Of a DNA stretch of 64,000 nt, positions 9,252-16,765 are shown one piece after another (within the stretch, counting starts at the first letter, position 1; each line of letters opens with the position of its first letter). Source of the DNA: Saccharopolyspora aridisoli (GTDB taxonomy: Bacteria > Actinomycetota > Actinomycetes > Mycobacteriales > Pseudonocardiaceae); assembly GCF_004348445.1 (NCBI RefSeq), contig NZ_SMKV01000022.1, positions 35,346 to 99,345 of the forward strand. Reading direction: 5' to 3'. The translations under genes and the position numbers were made by a program. The notes under the pieces were generated by a model. The model did not search any database. It saw only the letters and a program-made list of their open reading frames with translations, and had not been told where the DNA came from.

Positions 9252-11301
9252 CGAGCTCCTCCTTGAACTTCGCCTTGCGGCGCAACACCAGCTGGGCGAG
9301 CAGGCCCAGCACGCAGAAGCCGAGCCCCGCGGCGACCACCGGGGGTTCGAGGTAGAGAAGGCACAGCGCGCCCGGCGCGAACAGCACCCGCACCAGGGCG
9401 GGCACCGGGCCGAACAACCAGCCGCCGGTGACCACGCTTAACGCGCCCACCGCCACGACCGACACCGCCAGCACCCAGAGCACGGTCACCGCATCGGCCT
9501 GCAGCAGCAGCGCCGCGCCGTTGTCGGTGAGGACGAACGCGATCGGCACCAGGAACGCCGGCAGCGTGTACTTCCAGGCCTGCATCATCGTGCTGATCAC
9601 CCGGCCGCCGGTGATCGCGGCGGCGGCCACCGCCGCCAGCGCCGTCGGTGGCGTGACCTCGGACAGCACCGCGTAGTAGAAGATGAACATCGCCCGCTCG
9701 GCGTCGGCCACCCCGAGGTCGCCGAGCGCCGGGCCGATGACCACCCAGGCGATGATGAACGACGCCGTCACCGGCACCGCCAGGCCCAGCACGCCGACGG
9801 CCAGCGCCGAGAACACCACCGTGAGCACCAGGACCACCGTCGGGTCGGACGAGATCGCGTTGGCCGCCTGCACCAGCGCGTCGGCGAGCTCCTGGCCGAG
9901 GCCGGTCTTGGTGATCGTCGAGGTGATGATGCCGGCGGCCGCGCACACCGCCACCACCGGCAGCGCCCCGCGCACCCCGAGCGACAGCGCGTCGACCATC
10001 GTCCGCGCCCAGTCCAGCACCGCCCGACCGGGACCGCCGGTGGCGCTCACCAGTTTCGAGACCAGGGCGAACAGCGCCGCGACCCCGGTGGCGTAGACGA
10101 CGGCGGCGAACGGCGGGATGTTCATCGCCAGGAACACCACGATGATCACCAGCGACAGGAAGTGGTACCCGCCGCGCAGCAGGATCCGCCACGCGCTGCC
10201 GTGCCCGGTGTCCACTGCCTCGGCGCCGAAGCGGCGCGCGTCGGCCTCCACCGAGAACACGATGCCGAGGTAGTACAGCAGCGTGGGCACGCACGCCCAG
10301 ATCAGCACCGTCAGGTAGGAGGTCTGCAGGTACTCGGCGATGATGAACGCCGCCGCGCCCAGCGTCGGAGGCGACAGGATCGCCCCGATCCCTGAGGCCG
10401 CGAGCAGACCACCGGCGTTCTCCTGCGGGTACCCGGCGCGGCGCAGGATCGGCCAGGTGATCGATCCCAGGCTCACCGCGGTCGCCGTGCCCGAACCGGA
10501 CACGGTGCCGAGCAGGAAACCCGACAGCACCGCGGTGCGGCCGGGAGCGGTGCGCGAACGCTTGAACGCCGCGAAGGAGAAGTCCACGAAGAACTGCCCG
10601 GCGCCGGATGCCGACAGCACCGCACCGTAGAGGGTGAACAGCACGATGTAGCTGGCGGCGACGTCGAGGGGAGTGCCGTAGAAGCCGCTGGCGTCGTTGT
10701 AGAGCGCGTTGACGATTTGGCTGAAGTCCACTCCGGCGTGCGCGATCCCCCAGTGCTGCGGGAGGAAACCGCCGTAGTAGGCGAAACCGACGAAGGCAAC
10801 GCAGATCACCGGGAGGATCCAGCCGGTGGTGCGCCGGGTCGCCTCCAGCACCAGGAGGAGCAGCAGCGATCCCGCGAGGATGTCCAGACCGGACAGGTTG
10901 CCCTGCCGGTCGAGGAACGCGTCGAAACCGCCCGAGCTGAACGGCAGCACCGGGTAGAAGCCGACCAGCAGTGCCAGCGCGGACAGGACCCAGTCGTACC
11001 AGCCGGGATCGTCGCGTCCGCCGGAACCGCGCCTGCCGCCGGGGCGGTAGGACAGGAACACCAGCGGCAGCGTGCATCCGAGGAAGATGACCAGGTAGAA
11101 CTGGTTGCCCTTGGTCAGCGGGAAGAACACCTGCCGGAGCACCAGCAGCGCGACCGCTAGGGCCGCCACGTAGACCAGAAGTTCCGGTCTGCGGGAGAGC
11201 CGGCGGGCCGGTTTCTCCTCGTCGTGGGTCGCGGCGATCTCGCCGGGATCGGTGGTGTCTTCGGGGATTTCCTCGCGATCAGGCCGCGTCGCCCGGCTCA
11301 T
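9241..11301 (-). CDS. TRAP transporter fused permease (DctQ-DctM type)
   Basis: A 686-residue integral membrane protein in which the small (DctQ) and large (DctM) TRAP subunits are fused, as usual for TAXI-TRAP systems. After a charged cytoplasmic N-terminus (about 40 residues), four or five helices precede the large domain. The large domain has conserved glycine-rich stretches such as FLLGTVSGSGTATAVSLGS, AASGIGAILSPPTLGAAAF and SEVTPPTALAAVAAAAITGG. These are the inverted-repeat hairpins that bind substrate and Na+. Transport is Na+- or H+-coupled secondary uptake and works with the lipoprotein encoded directly downstream. The last 120 residues add extra helices of unknown role. Confidence 0.93.
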   Translation of the reverse strand: MSRATRPDREEIPEDTTDPGEIAATHDEEKPARRLSRRPELLVYVAALAVALLVLRQVFFPLTKGNQFYLVIFLGCTLPLVFLSYRPGGRRGSGGRDDPGWYDWVLSALALLVGFYPVLPFSSGGFDAFLDRQGNLSGLDILAGSLLLLLVLEATRRTTGWILPVICVAFVGFAYYGGFLPQHWGIAHAGVDFSQIVNALYNDASGFYGTPLDVAASYIVLFTLYGAVLSASGAGQFFVDFSFAAFKRSRTAPGRTAVLSGFLLGTVSGSGTATAVSLGSITWPILRRAGYPQENAGGLLAASGIGAILSPPTLGAAAFIIAEYLQTSYLTVLIWACVPTLLYYLGIVFSVEADARRFGAEAVDTGHGSAWRILLRGGYHFLSLVIIVVFLAMNIPPFAAVVYATGVAALFALVSKLVSATGGPGRAVLDWARTMVDALSLGVRGALPVVAVCAAAGIITSTITKTGLGQELADALVQAANAISSDPTVVLVLTVVFSALAVGVLGLAVPVTASFIIAWVVIGPALGDLGVADAERAMFIFYYAVLSEVTPPTALAAVAAAAITGGRVISTMMQAWKYTLPAFLVPIAFVLTDNGAALLLQADAVTVLWVLAVSVVAVGALSVVTGGWLFGPVPALVRVLFAPGALCLLYLEPPVVAAGLGFCVLGLLAQLVLRRKAKFKEELDAD

Positions 11302-11561
11302 GCTTCGCCCTTTCGGCCCGTTTCCTCCGGCGGGATGTAACCGAGGTCACTTCCCAGGGCAACAGGATGCGCGGGCGAACGGGGGATGTCCATAGATCTC
11401 TCGGCGAGGGCCCCGCTGCTTCGGCTGCGGGGTGGACCGGCTGCGGTTTGCGACCTTCGGTCGAAACCTGCGCTGGACCGCGCCTCCCCTCCTTGAGCAG
11501 TTCTGCCTACGTCGTCCGCACATCGAGGGCGTGTCCGCTGCTGAGGAGTTCCGCGGTTTCC

Positions 11562-11612
11562 GTCGGCGCGTACGGCTTGGTGCTGCACGTGGTGTGGTGC
11601 CCGAAGGCACCG
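11562..11612 (+). pseudogene. IS200-like TnpA fragment
   Basis: A short in-frame segment reads GAYGLVLHVVWCPK, which matches the start of the Y1 transposase domain of IS200/IS605 TnpA proteins (pattern HLVWCPKYRR). The catalytic HUH motif and tyrosine are absent and the frame degrades at once. A small relic seen by pattern only. Confidence 0.4.
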
Positions 11613-12001
11613 CCGCTGGGTCCTCGGTGGGTGGGTCGCGGAACGCTGGTGTGGGGTGTGACGTTGGTGTCGGCTGGTGAGGCATGAGGATGGGGACGGG
11701 TCTTTCGGCGGCACGGCACAAGGTGCGACCAACTCGTCCGCCGACCAGGGAGACCGATGCCCGCTGCCGCGAACCATGCTTGCGCTCGTTCCCAGCACGC
11801 GTGGCGGTGGTTTTCGTCTCGCAGGGCAGGGTTTCGGTGTGGGCCACCTCCTGTGATCATGCAGTGGGTGTGCAGGTGACATCAGCGGCATGACCGCCGC
11901 GGCGCAACCCGAACCAGGTCTGCATCGGCCTTCCTGCCCAACGGGGCGGCGGGTCCGTATTGAGCGGGTCGATCCTCGACGCGGGTTGGTGGCAGTCCCT
12001 C

Positions 12002-12190
12002 GTGAGGCGGACAAGGCTGGAAGCGCTGGTCGCCGTGTGCTCCGAGTGGACGCCCGCAACACCTCGCGCACGTGCGCCCAGTGCGGGCACGTCACTGAGA
12101 ACCGGCTCGAACAAGCCGAGTTCGGTCTCCAACGCTGCGGGCGCACAACGGCAGACGTCGAGGCGGCGAGGAACATCAACCAGGGCGGTC
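12002..12190 (+). pseudogene. TnpB/OrfB transposase remnant, C-terminal
   Basis: In-frame EADKAGSAGRRVLRVD, TSRTCAQCGHVTENRL, FGLQRCG and ADVEAARNI reproduce the RuvC-III and zinc-finger end of IS605-family TnpB. The second zinc pair has lost one cysteine (QRCG instead of CxxCG), and no start codon or N-terminal RuvC motifs are present. The nuclease is therefore dead. It is in frame with the next gene (Sua5-like), but that gene has its own start at 12325. Confidence 0.75.
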
Positions 12191-12324
12191 CGGGCTGGTC
12201 CTCCCCGACCCTGCTTGAGCAGCACCGGAGGAAACCGCGGGTGCGCGCACGTGGGGCGTCGCAGATCGACTCGCCGGGTTCGGTTGCGCTTGGCAACCGC
12301 GGTGCGCCTCCTATGCTGGGTCGC

Positions 12325-12945
12325 ATGGCGAAGTACTTCGACGTTCATCCGGACAACCCGCAGCCGCGCTCGATCGGGCAGGTGGTGGACATCCTCCGGG
12401 GCAACGGGTTGATCGCCTACCCGACGGACTCCTGCTTCGCCCTCGGCGCCCAGCTGGGCAACAAGGACGGCATGGACCGGATCCGCTCGATCCGCCACCT
12501 CGACGACAAGCACCACTTCACGCTGGTGTGCCAGAACTTCGCGCAGCTCGGCCAGTTCGTGATCATCAACAACGCGGTGTTCCGGGCGATCAAGGCGTCC
12601 ACTCCTGGCAGCTACACCTTCATCCTCCCCGCCACGAAGGAAGTCCCGCGCCGACTGCTGCACCCCAAGAAGAAGACCGTCGGCGTGCGCATCCCCGACC
12701 ACGTCGCCGCCCAGGCCCTGCTGGCCGAGCTGGGTGAGCCGATGCTGTCGAGCACCCTGCTGATGCCGGGGGAGGAGGAGCCGATGACGCAAGGCTGGCA
12801 GATCAAGGACGAGCTGGACCACGTCCTGGACGCGGTCATCGACTCCGGTGACTGCGGTGTCGAGCCCACCACGGTCGTCGACTTCTCCTCCGACGAGCCC
12901 GAGGTGGTGCGAGTAGGTGCGGGAGATCCATCGCGGTTCGAGTGA
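12325..12945 (+). CDS. Sua5/YciO/YrdC-family protein
   Basis: A 206-residue YrdC-domain protein. Typical segments are LRGNGLIAYPTDSCFALGAQL (KxR-SxN tRNA/ATP-binding region start), KHHFTLVCQNFAQLGQF, and LMPGEEEP. The family includes threonylcarbamoyl-AMP synthase (tRNA t6A modification) and the related YciO group. The spacing PRSIGQVVDILRGNGLIAYPTDS and length near 206 favour the YciO subgroup, whose in vivo role is less certain. The ATG at 12325 starts at MAKYFDVHP; the ORF runs in frame into transposase debris upstream, which is chance. The end is convergent with the LLM oxidoreductase. Confidence 0.85.
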   Translation: MAKYFDVHPDNPQPRSIGQVVDILRGNGLIAYPTDSCFALGAQLGNKDGMDRIRSIRHLDDKHHFTLVCQNFAQLGQFVIINNAVFRAIKASTPGSYTFILPATKEVPRRLLHPKKKTVGVRIPDHVAAQALLAELGEPMLSSTLLMPGEEEPMTQGWQIKDELDHVLDAVIDSGDCGVEPTTVVDFSSDEPEVVRVGAGDPSRFE

Positions 12946-13016
12946 TCGAGGACCGCTCAAGGGACCGCGCTGCTCGGTGGTGCGGTCGGCGGAATCCGGA
13001 GGGGTAGCTCCCGCTT

Positions 13017-14129
13017 TCACCTCCGCGCGGCGAGCGGGAGCCGGATCCCCTTGGCCTCCAAGCGCGGTAGCACCTCGGCGACGAAGTCCTCGAGTTCGCT
13101 GACGTAGTCCAGGAACGCCAGCGTCATGCCCGAGAGGCCGGCCTGGGCGTAGCGCTCGATCTCGTCGGCGACCTCCTGCGGGGTTCCGATCAGCGGGCAG
13201 GTCCCGTGTCCGGCGGCGAAGCGGGTGCGCAGGGTGTCCATGATGTCGTTGGCGAAGGACTGGGCGTACATGCCCTGCAGCCGCATCAGCTCCTCGACCG
13301 CGTCCCAGTCGGCGTTCTCCTCGGCGTAGTACCGCAGGAACTCCTCGGCTTCGGCACGGGTCTTGCGGCAGACCACGAAAGCCGGCGCCATCACCCCGAC
13401 GTCGCGGCCGTGGTGGTCGCGCGCGTCCCGCCGCAGCTCGCTGACCACTTCGGAGCCGTGGTCCGGGTCGCTGAGCGCGGTGAAGACGAAATCGGCGTTG
13501 CGCGCGGCGAACGCGCGACCCTGAGGGCTGGATCCCGCGTTGATCAGCGGCAGGGTGCCGTTGACCGGTTTGGGAGTGGCTCCGACTCCCTTGAGGTCGA
13601 AGAACCTGCCGGACAGGTCGAACCGACCCTCGCGGGTCCACAAGGCTCGAACGTGGTCCCACCACTCCTGGGCGAAGGCGTAGCGGTCGTCGTGGGATTC
13701 GGGCAGTTCCAGGCCCATCGCCTGGTATTCGGGCTGGTTCCAACCGGCGACAACGTTGAGCCCGGCGCGGCCTCCACCGACGTGGTCGAGCGTGGCGAGC
13801 TGCTTGGCGCTGACCACCGGGTGGTTGAAGGCGGTGTGGACGGTGGCGAACACGGTGATCCGCCGGGTGGCGGCGAGCAGGCCCGCGGCCCAGGGGATGG
13901 GTTCCAGAACGCTCTCGTGGAAGCCGGATCTGCCCGGATAGCCGATGAATCGGGCGATGGGCAGGATGAAGTCGATTCCGGAGTCGTCGGCGAGGCGGGC
14001 GAGCCGGAGGTTGTCGGCCCAGCTCGCACCCCACCTGTCGGCGACGTTGGTGATGGCGAGACCGCCGGAGCAGTTGGGGGAGAAGAGGCCGAGCTTGAAG
14101 TCCCGGCCGGTGAGCAACGTGCTGGACAT
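13017..14129 (-). CDS. LLM-class flavin-dependent monooxygenase
   Basis: A 370-residue bacterial luciferase-like TIM-barrel protein of the RutA/SsuD/SfnG group. It begins FKLGLFSPNCSGGLAITN, with ARLADDSGIDFILP, then the group signatures TVFATVHTAFNHP, LDHVGGGRAGLNVVAGWNQPEY and LPLINAGSSPQGRAFAARNADF. These enzymes use FMNH2 and O2 to oxidise organosulfur compounds, sulfones or pyrimidines. The ATG at 14129 has GAGGAG eight bases upstream; the ORF runs on in frame, but that part lacks homology. A separate flavin reductase is needed and none is adjacent. The gene is probably monocistronic. Confidence 0.88.
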   Translation of the reverse strand: MSSTLLTGRDFKLGLFSPNCSGGLAITNVADRWGASWADNLRLARLADDSGIDFILPIARFIGYPGRSGFHESVLEPIPWAAGLLAATRRITVFATVHTAFNHPVVSAKQLATLDHVGGGRAGLNVVAGWNQPEYQAMGLELPESHDDRYAFAQEWWDHVRALWTREGRFDLSGRFFDLKGVGATPKPVNGTLPLINAGSSPQGRAFAARNADFVFTALSDPDHGSEVVSELRRDARDHHGRDVGVMAPAFVVCRKTRAEAEEFLRYYAEENADWDAVEELMRLQGMYAQSFANDIMDTLRTRFAAGHGTCPLIGTPQEVADEIERYAQAGLSGMTLAFLDYVSELEDFVAEVLPRLEAKGIRLPLAARR

Positions 14130-14478
14130 GGTTCTCCTCATTCGATTGTGAATGGATTTCACCTCGAACGGGATCGCCGGGACAAGATCCTCTTCTTCCC
14201 GTAACAGCGTTCCAGCACGCCTTCGGGCTACCGAGGCAAATGTGACGCCGGTCACCGCACGGCCGGGGGATAGAGGCAGACGTGTCCACGAGGGACCGTG
14301 TAGTGTTCGTGGCGGTCGTATTTTTCTGGGGTCGTGTTCGCGCACACTCGCAGGATGGTGATGCGAGCGTGCTGCTTTCTGGTTGTAGCTGGACAAGTCG
14401 CCGTTCGATCTGCGGCCCAGGCCGTCACGCAGTGTGACGGTCTGAAGTAGTACCGGCTCCCAGAAGGAGAGAGCAAGC
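14130..14478. other. Intergenic region with cspA-type leader
   Basis: 349 bases between the divergent LLM and cold-shock genes hold no gene. The half nearest the cold-shock gene carries a perfect hairpin, CCGTCAC-GCAGT-GTGACGG at 14422-14440, ending 24 bases before the AAGGAGAG ribosome site. A long structured leader is usual for temperature-controlled csp genes, but no thermoswitch was proven by reading. Confidence 0.45.
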
Positions 14479-14682
14479 ATGGCACAGGGAACCGTGAAGT
14501 GGTTCAACTCGGAAAAGGGCTTCGGCTTCATCGCCCCGGACGACGGTGGCCCGGACGTTTTCGTCCACTACTCGGCCATCGACGCCCGCGGCTTCCGCAG
14601 CCTCGATGAGGACCAGAAGGTGAGCTACGAGGTCAGCCAGGGCCCGAAGGGCCCGCAGGCGGCCGACGTCCGCGTCATCTGA
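14479..14682 (+). CDS. Cold-shock protein (CspA family)
   Basis: A 67-residue single-domain cold-shock protein. [15 protein letters not shown] is RNP1, DVFVHYSAI is RNP2, and the ending PQAADVRVI is typical of the short actinobacterial CspA/CspB type. It binds single-stranded RNA and DNA and acts as an RNA chaperone in the cytoplasm. The ATG at 14479 has AGAAGGAGAG 6-15 bases before it. Expression is probably high: consensus ribosome site, a structured leader and a strong terminator hairpin about 85 bases after the stop codon. Confidence 0.97.
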   Translation: MAQGTVKWFNSEKGFGFIAPDDGGPDVFVHYSAIDARGFRSLDEDQKVSYEVSQGPKGPQAADVRVI

Positions 14683-14768
14683 GCACGGCGTCTCACGTAA
14701 TACCGGAACGAACTGCCGTCTGAGGTAGGCCGTTCCACTTCAAAGAGCCGGTCACACGGCCCGCAGAC

Positions 14769-14807
14769 AAGAAGCCCCGCACTTCGGAAACGAGTGCGGG
14801 GCTTCTT
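14769..14807. terminator. Bidirectional hairpin terminator
   Basis: AAGAAGCCCCGCACT (14769-14783) pairs over all 15 bases with AGTGCGGGGCTTCTT (14793-14807) around a nine-base loop. It separates the convergent cold-shock and nitrobindin-like genes and has short A/T tracts on both sides, so it should work in both directions. Confidence 0.9.
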
Positions 14808-14827
14808 GCGGTTCGACCCGGTTGGCC

Positions 14828-15385
14828 TCAACTGCGGGAGCGCACCCGGTGCAGGGTCGCGGAGACGTGCGGGGTCATCGGCTCGCCGACCATCTCCCGG
14901 CTCTCGGCGTAGTCGAGGACGTCCCCGCGCAGCGCGTAGGAGCGTTGCGCGGCCCGCACTTCCTTGGCGGTGGCCGTCGCCAGCACGGTCTCCGTCTCCA
15001 GCGTCCAGCGCCCCGGTCGGGCGCTGCCGTAGAAGGCTTCGAGCAGACCGGTGGCGTGCGTCAAGAGCAGTTCCAGGCGTCCCTCGGCGCCGGGGCGCCA
15101 CCAGCCGGTCTCCCAGGCGGCCGGGCGCAGGACCTGACCCTCGGCGTCGAGCAGCCACGCCTGCGCCTGGTGGCGCAGGAAGGGGCGTCCGTCGTGGGAG
15201 ATCGTCACCTGCTGGCCGAAGCGGAACGGGCCGTCGATGGTCGGGTAGTCCACCTCGCCCTCGCCGCGCCACACGCCGACCAGCTCCCGCAGCGGTGCGC
15301 ACGCGTCGTGCAGCGGCGGTCCGCTGCCCGGCTCGGTGGTGTCGGTGGGGATCGGCAAGCGGGTGAAGTCGTCGGGAGTGCTCAC
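14828..15385 (-). CDS. Nitrobindin-like FABP-fold protein (DUF1794)
   Basis: A 185-residue beta-barrel protein of the nitrobindin / THAP4-C group. LVGVWRGEGEVDYPTI at 36-50 is the family signature, followed by FGQQVTISHDGRPFL and WETGWWRP. His residues near the C-terminus (MTPHVSATLHRV) sit where the axial heme ligand is in nitrobindins. Relatives bind ferric heme and isomerise peroxynitrite to nitrate; that activity is inferred only. It starts at GTG 15385 and is probably transcribed alone, ending at the hairpin shared with the cold-shock gene. Confidence 0.85.
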   Translation of the reverse strand: MSTPDDFTRLPIPTDTTEPGSGPPLHDACAPLRELVGVWRGEGEVDYPTIDGPFRFGQQVTISHDGRPFLRHQAQAWLLDAEGQVLRPAAWETGWWRPGAEGRLELLLTHATGLLEAFYGSARPGRWTLETETVLATATAKEVRAAQRSYALRGDVLDYAESREMVGEPMTPHVSATLHRVRSRS

Positions 15386-15527
15386 CCCGGCAGCCTAGGA
15401 GCCGGTCCGAGCGGTGTTCGCACCGACACGTCGGGTGATCCGCATCCGGGAGATCCGCAGTGGTGACGTCGCTCGTGGTAGGTGATCGTCCTTGTCGTCA
15501 CGGGCGGCGTTGTGCTTGTCTTCGGGT

Positions 15528-16046
15528 GTGTACCGGATCTACTGCTTCGAGAAGCTCGCGGTGACCGTGGAAGGCGTCGACTTCGCCGACCCGGCGCTCG
15601 CCGATGAACCCGACGTGCGCGAACGGGGTGTTCGCCTCGAACTGCGCGGCCTGTCGGAGTCCGCCGAGGCCGGCTCGATCTACTCCTCCAGGGCGGCGTG
15701 GCTCAGTCGTGGCATCTGCCGCTTCGACCTGCTGGAATCGCGGCCGCACGCGGCCGACCGGATGCACTGGCACCCGGAGATGTCCGACGGTGAACCCGGC
15801 GAGCGCGTCTTCGACGCCGAGCTGTCCGCCGACCCCATCGCCTGGATGTCGCGCGCCCTGCGCGACGTCGGCCCGCTGCTGCGCCGCGCGGGGCTCGATC
15901 CCGCCGCGCACGCCGACGACGTGATCGCGATGGCCGAGTCCGCCGGCGAGATCACCGACGTGGTCGCGAAGATCCTCGCCGAAGCCCGCAAACCGTGGCC
16001 CGAAGTGGCTCGTGACGAACGCGGATTGGCGCAGTTCACCATGTGA
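15528..16046 (+). CDS. Conserved hypothetical protein
   Basis: About 172 residues with no family that I recognise. It begins VYRIYCFEKLAVTVEGVDFADPALAD, has a middle strand-rich part (IYSSRAAWLSRGICRFDLLESRPHAADRMHWHPEMSDGEPGERVFD is one such region, cut here only by position), and ends in amphipathic helices with ITDVVAKILAEARKPWPEVA. The His-rich patch DRMHWHPEM may bind metal, but that is a guess. The coding pattern is clear in the third-base bias. The GTG at 15528 is chosen because the protein becomes well structured there; a TTG at 15492 is possible and neither has a strong ribosome site. Confidence 0.6.
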   Translation: MYRIYCFEKLAVTVEGVDFADPALADEPDVRERGVRLELRGLSESAEAGSIYSSRAAWLSRGICRFDLLESRPHAADRMHWHPEMSDGEPGERVFDAELSADPIAWMSRALRDVGPLLRRAGLDPAAHADDVIAMAESAGEITDVVAKILAEARKPWPEVARDERGLAQFTM

Positions 16047-16454
16047 CCGGCCGTTGCATCGCGCATTTCCGGTTCTGAGCGGAAGGTCAATTCCGAGCGC
16101 TTTTCGCGATGCTTTCCCGAGAGGGTGACATCACTCAACCGGTTGCGAAATGTCCGCATGAGAGGCACGGCTTCGGCCGGGTGGCGGTCTGGTCCCGAGA
16201 CCGGATCTCGCGCATGCGGGCAGCTCACCGAGGTCCTTCGCCGCACGCCCCATCGGGCACCGACTACTTCGTTCGCGGGTCGACGAGATGACCGACCGTG
16301 ATCGAATGCTTGCGAGGGGTGGCGTGGTTGGTCGTTTAACTGCCGGTTATCGTTCGTGCAACGGCGCTGCCACCCGACGGGTTGAGCATTTCCCCATGAG
16401 AAGCAGGTAGTCGGGTCCAGTGGATCAGGCGCCGCCGAGAAGAGGAAACCTCCC
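16047..16454. other. 408-base intergenic region
   Basis: No reading frame with actinomycete codon bias, RNA gene or strong terminator was seen. The base composition is less GC-rich than the flanking genes (for example GTCGTTTAACTGCCGGTTATC near 16340), which suits promoter DNA for the small membrane protein gene at 16455. No specific promoter is claimed. Confidence 0.4.
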
Positions 16455-16580
16455 ATGGTGCGTGCTGTCGGAACGTTGGCTGTCCTCGGTGCCGGAGTCA
16501 TCGGGTTCTGGGTCGGATACTTGTTCGACGCCCGGCGCAACCCGGTGACCGGCGACGTGGAACCGGCCCTCGCGGCCTGA
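16455..16580 (+). CDS. 41-residue single-pass membrane peptide
   Basis: ATG at 16455 preceded by AGAGGAAACCTCCC encodes 41 residues with one hydrophobic helix (VGTLAVLGAGVIGFWVGYLF, residues 5-24), then positively charged DARRNPVTGD and the acidic end DVEPALAA. Codon third bases are almost all G or C. The positive-inside rule suggests the C-terminus is cytoplasmic. The function is unknown. It precedes the arabinosyltransferase gene by 185 bases. Confidence 0.6.
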   Translation: MVRAVGTLAVLGAGVIGFWVGYLFDARRNPVTGDVEPALAA

Positions 16581-16765
16581 TCCACCGCTCGTTCCGGTGG
16601 CCGGTCCGCTCGTCGGTCCTCGGCGGGAGCCGGGTGACGAGGATGCGCCCTCGATGCTCGCCTGACCACGCAGGCTCCCTGTTCTTCACCCGCCAGGGGT
16701 AAGGCGACCGCCGTCACCGTTTAAGCTCTGCGAGGAGCAGTCCTGCGAGGTTAGGTGGCGAGCGC

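Larger units (their letters stand above)
11420..12300 (+). mobile_element. Decayed IS200/IS605-type insertion
   Basis: About 1 kb between the TRAP permease and the Sua5-like gene lacks any intact gene but keeps two transposase traces on the plus strand: an IS200 TnpA-like start (HVVWCPK, near 11590) and a TnpB/OrfB C-terminal zinc-finger region (12002-12190). The stretch near 11430-11500 (frame containing GRNLRWTAPPLLEQ) resembles the tail after the TnpB fragment (GPGWSSPTLLEQ, near 12190-12220). This hints that two related element ends were brought together. Ends and target site are not recognisable; the limits given are approximate. Confidence 0.6.

Noticed and set aside
12190..12300. An omega-RNA at the end of the TnpB relic
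   Set aside because: TnpB is truncated and the right end cannot be recognised, so no guide RNA can be supported.
11857..14289. An 810-codon minus-strand frame over the IS relic and two genes
   Set aside because: It runs antisense to the Sua5-like gene and out of frame with the LLM oxidoreductase; no protein pattern.
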